Position numbers and translations under genes: made by a program
Part shown: positions 32,153 through 37,566 of the stretch, piece after piece
Layout of the letters: each line of letters opens with the position of its first letter
How positions within the stretch are numbered: the stretch's first letter is position 1
Notes under the pieces: generated by a model
Told to the model about the DNA's origin: nothing
Seen by the model: the letters and a program-made list of their open reading frames with translations, nothing else
The model's database searches: none
DNA from: an uncultured Lachnospiraceae bacterium
GTDB taxonomy: Bacteria; Bacillota; Clostridia; Lachnospirales; Lachnospiraceae
Assembly (NCBI GenBank): GCA_944383965.1
Contig: CALWRQ010000010.1
Location: forward strand, 1 to 42,955
Reading direction: 5' to 3'
DNA: 42,955 nt

Positions 32153-32183
32153 TTGACTTTACACAAGGTTTAAGGCTTATAAT
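32153..32183 (+). promoter_or_regulatory. 19-bp-spacer promoter of the CHR transporter pair
   Basis: TTGACT (32153-32158) and TATAAT (32178-32183) are separated by 19 bp rather than 17. This is the hallmark of promoters remodelled by MerR regulators. Only a weak AAG/CTT dyad is visible in the spacer. Confidence 0.65.
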
Positions 32184-32221
32184 TTTTCTTAAATATGTAA
32201 GGTGAGGAGTGATCATTCAAA

Positions 32222-32800
32222 ATGGCACAATGGAAAAAAGCCCTGGTTCTGTTCGGGCAGTTTTTTAAGTTCGGATGCTTTACCTTCGGTGGAGGATGGA
32301 GCATCGTAGCGCAGATGCAGAAGCTCTATGTAGAAGAAGAGAAAACCATCACCAGTCAGGAACTTCTGGATATTACCAGCGTCGGCCGCAGCCTTCCGGG
32401 CACCATGATCGGCAATGTAGCCATGCTTTACGGTTACCGGGTGGGCGGCATGCTCTGCGGAATCGCCTGCGTCATAGCCATGATCACCCCGCCGATGATC
32501 ATCCTGTCCCTGATCACCTACTTCTATACCCTGTTCAGAGAGAATGTCTGGGTAATGAACGCCATGACCGGAGTGCGGGCGGCGATCGTGCCTATTATCG
32601 CCAGTGCTGCGATCAACATGGTAAAGGGCGCTTTCCGGTTTCCTCCCTGCTATATCCTCACCGCCGTTGCTTTTATCCTCTATCTTTTCTTTGGTGTGGG
32701 ATGTGCGGAGCTGGTAGTTATCGGAATCGTCGGAGGAATTCTGATCTGCGAATATTATGAGAGAAGGGAGCTGAAAAAACATGATCACAGTGCTGATTGA
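32222..32800 (+). CDS. chrA: Chromate transporter (CHR family), short subunit 1
   Basis: This 192-residue membrane protein is one half of a split CHR transporter. It has the family motif F-G-G-G-W near residues 23-27, a second S-V-G-R-S-L-P-G-T region and about five to six predicted helices. Short CHR proteins work as pairs with opposite topology. Members move chromate outward, but many in anaerobes have no known ion and may handle sulfate or another oxyanion. GAGGAG stands 12 nt before the ATG. The second subunit overlaps it by 20 nt. Promoter geometry and the adjacent merR gene suggest inducible expression. Confidence 0.88.
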   Translation: MAQWKKALVLFGQFFKFGCFTFGGGWSIVAQMQKLYVEEEKTITSQELLDITSVGRSLPGTMIGNVAMLYGYRVGGMLCGIACVIAMITPPMIILSLITYFYTLFRENVWVMNAMTGVRAAIVPIIASAAINMVKGAFRFPPCYILTAVAFILYLFFGVGCAELVVIGIVGGILICEYYERRELKKHDHSAD

Positions 32801-33317
32801 CCTTCTCTGGAGTTTTGTCAAAATCGGATTTACCAGCTTCGGCGGTCTTTCCATGATCCCCCTGATCAGCAATGAGGTGGTCTCCCACGGTTGGATGAAT
32901 CTGAGCGAGGTTTCTGACATCGTGGCCATCGCAGAAATGACGCCCGGACCCCTGGGGTTAAACTGTGCCACCTTTGCCGGAATTCATGCTGCCGGAATCC
33001 CCGGTGCCATCACCGCCAATCTGGGGGTACTGATGCCTACATTTACGCTTACTGCCGCAGCTGCGATCTTCTTTCAGAAGTTCCAGAAAAGCCGCCGGAT
33101 GGGACAGATTCTCACAGGAGTCCGCCCGGTCTGCATCGGCCTCCTTCTGGGAGTGATCGCTTCTTTCAGCCAGACAAACTATATCATCGATTCTGCCATC
33201 AGCCTTCCGGCCATTCTCATCGGCATCATCGACTTTGTACTGCTGTTTAAGTGGAAAGTGAGCATCCCCAAGGTGATCCTGCTCAGCGCCGCCTTCGGAC
33301 TGATCTTCTTCCGCTGA
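32781..33317 (+). CDS. Chromate transporter (CHR family), short subunit 2
   Basis: The partner half (178 residues) carries the matching CHR motifs F-T-S-F-G-G-L-S-M-I-P-L and M-T-P-G-P-L-G-L-N-C-A-T-F, with about five to six predicted helices. Its ATG lies 20 nt inside the end of the first subunit, with GGGAG about 10 nt upstream, so the two are translationally linked and probably form a heterodimer. A hairpin follows 25 nt after its stop and ends the unit. The transported ion is unproven, as for its partner. Confidence 0.88.
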   Translation: MITVLIDLLWSFVKIGFTSFGGLSMIPLISNEVVSHGWMNLSEVSDIVAIAEMTPGPLGLNCATFAGIHAAGIPGAITANLGVLMPTFTLTAAAAIFFQKFQKSRRMGQILTGVRPVCIGLLLGVIASFSQTNYIIDSAISLPAILIGIIDFVLLFKWKVSIPKVILLSAAFGLIFFR

Positions 33318-33342
33318 GAAACCATCTGAATTTGTGCGTCTT

Positions 33343-33380
33343 CCTGATGGTCCGCTGTGGCCATCAGGCAGGCGCTTTTT
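33343..33380 (+). terminator. Terminator after the CHR pair
   Basis: An 8-bp stem (CCTGATGG / CCATCAGG) with a 10-nt loop, extended by a GCG/CGC outer pairing, is followed by a five-T run. Confidence 0.75.
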
Positions 33381-33409
33381 CATTTTCCTGAAAAACCTCT
33401 TTTGAACTC

Positions 33410-33433
33410 CTGTCAAAGCATAAAAAATGACAG
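33410..33433. promoter_or_regulatory. Inverted repeat upstream of spoIIID
   Basis: CTGTCA (33410-33415) and TGACAG (33428-33433) form a perfect 6-bp inverted repeat with a 12-nt spacer, 40 nt before the spoIIID start. GCATAAA in the middle and AATATGAT at 33439-33446 are only a partial sigma-E match. It may be an operator, perhaps for autoregulation. Confidence 0.35.
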
Positions 33434-33472
33434 CCTGTAATATGATGTAAAAAACGTTCTCAGGGAAGATCC

Positions 33473-33745
33473 ATGAAGGAATATATCGAGGAACGGGCAG
33501 TCGCCATTGCCACCTACATCATAGGCCACAACGCCACCGTCAGACAGACGGCAAAGAAGTTCGGAATCAGCAAATCAACGGTACACAAGGATGTCACCGA
33601 ACGTCTGGAACACATCAATCCTTCTCTTGCCGCTCAGGCCCGGGTAGTGCTGGATGTAAACAAATCCGAACGCCACATCCGGGGCGGAATGGCCACAAGA
33701 GAGAAATACCAGCATCGCCTGGCCATCTGCAGCAAGGAAGAATAA
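33473..33745 (+). CDS. spoIIID: Sporulation transcription factor SpoIIID
   Basis: SpoIIID is a small DNA-binding protein that adjusts sigma-E and sigma-K gene expression in the mother cell during sporulation. The 90 residues match the family along their whole length: E-Y-I-E-E-R-A at the start, the helix-turn-helix T-V-R-Q-T-A-K-K-F-G-I-S-K-S-T-V-H-K-D-V, and the basic C-terminal part H-I-R-G-G-M-A-T-R-E-K-Y. AGGGAAG precedes the ATG. It is transcribed alone, between a terminator on the left and a shared terminator on the right. Its presence shows that the organism forms spores, or recently did. Confidence 0.97.
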   Translation: MKEYIEERAVAIATYIIGHNATVRQTAKKFGISKSTVHKDVTERLEHINPSLAAQARVVLDVNKSERHIRGGMATREKYQHRLAICSKEE

Positions 33746-33781
33746 CCGGCATTTCACCGGCAGGAATGCTAAAAAAGGAAA

Positions 33782-33812
33782 TCCCCTCCGCCGCATCCTG
33801 CAGCAGAGGGGA
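33782..33812. terminator. Bidirectional terminator between spoIIID and the PTS operon
   Basis: TCCCCTC / GAGGGGA stem with inner GC pairings. A T-rich run follows on both strands (CTGTTTTATT on plus; TTTCCTTTTTT on minus). It ends both spoIIID and the PTS operon. Confidence 0.85.
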
Positions 33813-33817
33813 CTGTT

Positions 33818-34225
33818 TTATTCGTCCTTCTGATCATCCGCACTTTCATATTCATTAACATAGATCAGATGGCTTCTGGAATCTTCCACGATCTCCCGGA
33901 TGCTTTCCGGTGTGAGCGGCACATCCTCAGGCAGAAGAACCAGGCCCATGGCGCAGATCAGATTGATCCCGCAGATCAGATGACGTTTCTCATTCATGTA
34001 GGGGCAGAAATGCTGGTTCACACTTCCTCCGAGCATATCCGTCATCATAATTACCTCATCATCCGGGTCAAAGGAGGAAAATATTTCCTCAATCTGGTCA
34101 TCCAGTTCTCGGTCATCTACATAAGCATTAATATCCCGAATGTCCCGGCAGGCTGTCAGAAACTCCAGAGTATCCTTCATTCCCTGCGCCAGCCGGTGGT
34201 GGGATGCAATCACATATCTTCTCAT
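33818..34225 (-). CDS. PTS mannose-family EIIA component
   Basis: This 135-residue cytosolic protein takes phosphate from HPr and passes it to EIIB. The phosphorylated histidine lies in V-I-A-S-H-H-R-L-A-Q-G-M (His9, with an extra His at 10 where Gly is usual). The M-T-D-M-L-G-G-S-V-N loop is also typical. Length matches the free-standing ManX/LevF type A domain. It is the last gene of the operon, 3 nt after the hydrolase gene, and GAGGAG or AGGAA serve as its ribosome-binding site. It may also phosphorylate the EIIA- and PRD-type sites in the LevR-like regulator. Substrate is unknown. Confidence 0.9.
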   Translation of the reverse strand: MRRYVIASHHRLAQGMKDTLEFLTACRDIRDINAYVDDRELDDQIEEIFSSFDPDDEVIMMTDMLGGSVNQHFCPYMNEKRHLICGINLICAMGLVLLPEDVPLTPESIREIVEDSRSHLIYVNEYESADDQKDE

Positions 34226-34228
34226 AAA

Positions 34229-35458
34229 CTATTCCTGCAGCTCCTCTATAAGTTGTTCCACGTATTTCTCTGCTTCTCCCTGCGGGAACGGCGTGGACAT
34301 ACTCTCATAGCCTTTGCCGTATTCTCCCTTCTCTACAATATAGCCGGCGCTGTAATTGGCATATCCCCATACAATCCGCATCTTTCCCTTCATTGCGTCT
34401 TTAAGCTGTAAGCCAAATGTGGAGAACAGCTCGCCTGGAACTGTGACAATCTCCAGCTCTCCCAGATGGAAGATCAGCGATTTCAGGCTCACATCCACTC
34501 CGCCCCTTTCCGCCTTCTCCTTCAGATGGCGGATGCCGGACCAGAGCAGCTTTCTCTCGTCCTCCGTAACAGCTGCCTCCAGCTTTTTCTCATCCTCTTC
34601 AATCTGCCGACGGATCTGTCCCGTATCGTAGCTGTGGCGTACCCGGTATTCCGCAGATCTGACCCTTCCTGATTCCAGGCGGATCGGCTCTTCCTGCAGT
34701 GCAAAAACGTCTATCTGTTCCATGATCCGGTCTCTCACTCTCCAGAGTTCCTGCTCGTCATTCCCCTGACGATACTGACGGTTGCCCATGTCCCCGCAGG
34801 ATCCCTGCATGGTAATAAAGGTGGTGTGATATTTCTCATCCAGAGCTTTACCCACATTTCCCAGCAGATCGGAACTGAGCTTCATGTTGTGGATCCCAAG
34901 CACTGTGGGATGGCAGGAAAACTGGAAAATTCCGGCTGCCACATGATTCTCATTCCGGAAGAGAATCATGTTGATTTCCTTATCAGACGGCTTGTCCTTA
35001 TAATTCCGGTTGCCGTATATTCCTTCGATCTGTCCCTTCACCATATAGGGCTGTACCTCCAGAAATCCCCTGTCAAAGCAGATATCCACGCCCTCAAAGG
35101 TTTTCCGGATCATCAGATCTCTGTACCGGGCCTTTCTGATATTCCGGTCTTCTCCCTGGTCCTCAAAGCTGATATCCGGACCGGAATGGGTATGTATGGT
35201 GGAAATCACAATCTGTTCCATGGGAATCGTATATTTGGCAGACAGAACCCGGCGCATGTAGTCGGTGATCTCCGGCTCCAGCCGGCACAGATCCAGCGTG
35301 ATCCATAAGAACGTCCGTCCGTCGATGCGCAGCGCCAGGATCCTGGCGTAGAGCCGGTCCAGCACACCGATGGATTTTCCGGTACGCATGGCGTAGCCTC
35401 TCATATACATAGGAAAATCCGGAGTAATATCTATTTTTTCTGCGCTTACTTCAACCAT
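34229..35458 (-). CDS. Ceramidase-fold hydrolase in a PTS operon, catalytic serine position altered
   Basis: The 409 residues resemble the N-terminal domain of neutral/alkaline ceramidases: I-S-T-I-H-T-H-S-G-P (residues 85-94, zinc ligands), F-S-C-H-P-T-V-L-G (180-188), and Q-G-S-C-G-D-M-G-N-R (218-227). In ceramidases this last motif is G-D-V-S-P-N with the catalytic serine; here Gly stands at that position, so amide cleavage by the usual mechanism is doubtful. No signal peptide or membrane helix is seen, so it is cytosolic, unlike secreted ceramidases. AAGGAAGG precedes the ATG. Its place between IID and IIA suggests it acts on a phosphorylated sugar compound brought in by the PTS, perhaps an amide- or ester-linked conjugate. 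That is inference. The family assignment is good; the reaction is unknown. Confidence 0.78.
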   Translation of the reverse strand: MVEVSAEKIDITPDFPMYMRGYAMRTGKSIGVLDRLYARILALRIDGRTFLWITLDLCRLEPEITDYMRRVLSAKYTIPMEQIVISTIHTHSGPDISFEDQGEDRNIRKARYRDLMIRKTFEGVDICFDRGFLEVQPYMVKGQIEGIYGNRNYKDKPSDKEINMILFRNENHVAAGIFQFSCHPTVLGIHNMKLSSDLLGNVGKALDEKYHTTFITMQGSCGDMGNRQYRQGNDEQELWRVRDRIMEQIDVFALQEEPIRLESGRVRSAEYRVRHSYDTGQIRRQIEEDEKKLEAAVTEDERKLLWSGIRHLKEKAERGGVDVSLKSLIFHLGELEIVTVPGELFSTFGLQLKDAMKGKMRIVWGYANYSAGYIVEKGEYGKGYESMSTPFPQGEAEKYVEQLIEELQE

Positions 35459-35471
35459 GCATTCACCTTCC

Positions 35472-36272
35472 TTACGCCAGAATTCCGAAGGCAGAGCAGA
35501 TCAGAGAGAATATAATGACCAGGAGAATAATTCTGGTGATCTTCATCCCCTTGCGTCCGATGAGTTTATAAAGAGCCCATACAGTAAGAACCGAGATCAT
35601 GGACGGAAGGATCTGATCCAGAAGTTCGGCAACTGCCATGTTCACCTCACCCATCTGGAACGTCAGCGGCGTAGTCGCAGTCACTACCGTAGCTGCCAGG
35701 GATCCTACCACGGTCAGTCCCAGAACAGATGCTGCATCCGTAATCTGAGCGATTTTTGTTCCGAACTTGGTAATCAGCTTGGTTCCTTCTTTATAGCCGA
35801 CCCACATCAGCTGCGTACGGATGATAATGAAAATCACATTGGTCAGCAGCCAGAGAATGGTTCCCACCGGGTTTCCTTCCAGAGCCATGTATCCTGCAAT
35901 GGAACCGAGAATGGTGGGAAGCAGAGTCCAGATTAACGTATCTCCCACTCCGGCCAGAGGCCCCATCAGGCTGACCTTGATGTTCTGCACCGCATCAGAA
36001 GCAGAGATGCCTTCCTTATCCTCCAGAGCCAGAGTCGCTCCAAGCACCAGGTTTGCAATCCACGGATGGGTGTTGAAATAACGGAAGTGATTATTTAACG
36101 CCTCCACATACTCATCATCATCCGGATAGATCTTCCTCAGCAGCGGTCCGATTCCGAATACTACCGCCGGAGCCAGCTGGGTATCATAGTTAAATGTTGT
36201 AACAGCCATCAGCGACCATCTGCAGGCGCCTTTTACACAGTCTTTTTTTGTTAATACCGGTTCTTTACTCAT
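35472..36272 (-). CDS. PTS mannose-family EIID component
   Basis: This 266-residue membrane subunit forms the sugar channel together with EIIC. The family pattern is clear: an N-terminal cytosolic stretch, N-Y-D-T-Q-L-A-P-A, F-N-T-H-P-W-I-A-N, A-L-E-D-K, S-L-M-G-P-L-A-G-V-G-D-T, and hydrophobic C-terminal helices. The start is the ATG at 36272 with GGGAGG 8 nt upstream; a TTG-started extension of six residues is less likely. It overlaps the end of EIIC by 8 nt. Substrate cannot be read from sequence; this family transports mannose, fructose, glucosamine, sorbose or sugar-amine conjugates. Confidence 0.94.
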   Translation of the reverse strand: MSKEPVLTKKDCVKGACRWSLMAVTTFNYDTQLAPAVVFGIGPLLRKIYPDDDEYVEALNNHFRYFNTHPWIANLVLGATLALEDKEGISASDAVQNIKVSLMGPLAGVGDTLIWTLLPTILGSIAGYMALEGNPVGTILWLLTNVIFIIIRTQLMWVGYKEGTKLITKFGTKIAQITDAASVLGLTVVGSLAATVVTATTPLTFQMGEVNMAVAELLDQILPSMISVLTVWALYKLIGRKGMKITRIILLVIIFSLICSAFGILA

Positions 36273-37035
36273 CTTCCAGTCCTCCCGCAATTCCCATTGT
36301 CATTCCTGCTTCATTATCCTGATAGAATTTATAGGCCAGGGCCACGCCTAAAAGCGCCACGCCCAGAACAGGTACGCCGATATAGGCGCTGAATACAAAT
36401 CCGATCAGAATGTAGTTAAAGTACTTCTTCGCAGGCATATAATGCAACAGCATGGCAATACCAAGGCCGGGCAGAAGTTTTCCTGCCAGCGCCAGTCCTC
36501 CCGTTACCCAGGCGGGCAGTACATCCAGGATTGTCTGTACTACAGGAGCGCCTACGGTCAGCGCCACTGCTGTAGGGAAGGACATAAAGACAGCTACCAT
36601 GACCGGGCAGATCAGCAGAATCCGATACATCTTTTTAAATTCCCGGGCATTGGCATATTTCTGAGCCCTCTGGGCAATAAAAGAATTACAGATTTTGAAA
36701 AGCACATCCATCTGTACTCCCAGCATTCCTACAGGAAGACCAATGGTGAGTCCCACCTCCGGTCCCTGACCGGTGGTCTTGGCAAAAGCACAGGCAATAA
36801 TGGTAGCGACTCCGTAGTCCGGTACGGACGATCCTCCGATGGCGGCAACGCCCAGAGACATCAGGGTAAAGGTGCCTCCAATATACAGGCCCCCGTTTAC
36901 ATCCCCCAGGATCAGTCCGCAGATCAGTCCTACGATGGCCGGTCTTGCATGGGTCAGGGAGAGACCTCTTCGGTCCACATTGATAAATGCAGCTACCAGG
37001 ATTAAGGCAACAATCTGCCAAGCAGCTAAACTCAT
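36265..37035 (-). CDS. PTS mannose-family EIIC component
   Basis: The 256-residue membrane protein has the EIIC layout of about seven helices, with G-G-L-Y-I-G-G-T and G-P-E-V-G-L-T-I-G-L-P-V-G-M signatures and a hydrophobic C terminus. It makes the transmembrane path for the sugar with EIID. AAGGAGGG stands about 8 nt before its ATG, and its stop overlaps the EIID start. It is third in the order regulator-IIB-IIC-IID-hydrolase-IIA. Substrate unknown. Confidence 0.94.
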   Translation of the reverse strand: MSLAAWQIVALILVAAFINVDRRGLSLTHARPAIVGLICGLILGDVNGGLYIGGTFTLMSLGVAAIGGSSVPDYGVATIIACAFAKTTGQGPEVGLTIGLPVGMLGVQMDVLFKICNSFIAQRAQKYANAREFKKMYRILLICPVMVAVFMSFPTAVALTVGAPVVQTILDVLPAWVTGGLALAGKLLPGLGIAMLLHYMPAKKYFNYILIGFVFSAYIGVPVLGVALLGVALAYKFYQDNEAGMTMGIAGGLEDE

Positions 37036-37065
37036 GATTCATACCCTCCTTTTATTTCAGAAATC

Positions 37066-37551
37066 CTATTTTAAAAATTCATCCAGATTAATGACAGAGT
37101 CTGCCGGCACATACTGGGCATAGATTTTCGTCCCTCCGGCCTTCAGCTCCCTGTATGCCTCGATCTCATCCGGTTCCGCGTAAGCTCTCTGATAAAGCTT
37201 GACCGCTTTTCCTTCCTCCTTCGGCTTTACGGTACCTCCCACAACCAGCTCCGGTATCTTCACCCCCTCCCTTGTGAGAGCCGTAAGAGTCTGAGGCTTT
37301 TTCACAATCAGAAATACATTGTGATCATCATATTTTCCCGCTTTAAAATTGGTGACGGCTTTTTCCAGCGTAATGATGGAGATTGCCATTCCCGTAGGTC
37401 TTGCCAGCTTCATGCTCGCCTTGGTCAGTTCGTTCTGAGCCACCTCATCATCGATGATCATGATCCGCTGCGCGCCGGATTTACCTGCCCACTGTGTTGC
37501 AACAATTCCGTGCAGCAGACGATTGTCAATTCTTGCCAGTGTAATTCCCAT
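37066..37551 (-). CDS. PTS mannose-family EIIB component
   Basis: This 161-residue cytosolic domain takes phosphate from EIIA on its histidine and gives it to the sugar during entry. The phosphorylated histidine lies in R-I-D-N-R-L-L-H-G-I-V (His14), as in ManX/LevE-type EIIB. M-I-I-D-D-E and V-G-G-T segments are also typical. AGGAGG stands before the ATG. It starts only 15 nt after the regulator stop, so the PTS genes are read together with the regulator. In LevR-type systems the EIIB protein often negatively controls the regulator by phosphorylation; that may apply here. Confidence 0.94.
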   Translation of the reverse strand: MGITLARIDNRLLHGIVATQWAGKSGAQRIMIIDDEVAQNELTKASMKLARPTGMAISIITLEKAVTNFKAGKYDDHNVFLIVKKPQTLTALTREGVKIPELVVGGTVKPKEEGKAVKLYQRAYAEPDEIEAYRELKAGGTKIYAQYVPADSVINLDEFLK

Positions 37552-37566
37552 AAATCATTTCCTCCT

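Noticed and set aside
32159-32177. A clear MerR dyad inside the 19-bp spacer
   Set aside because: Only AAG/CTT arms of three bases can be paired; the spacer length, not the dyad, supports MerR control.
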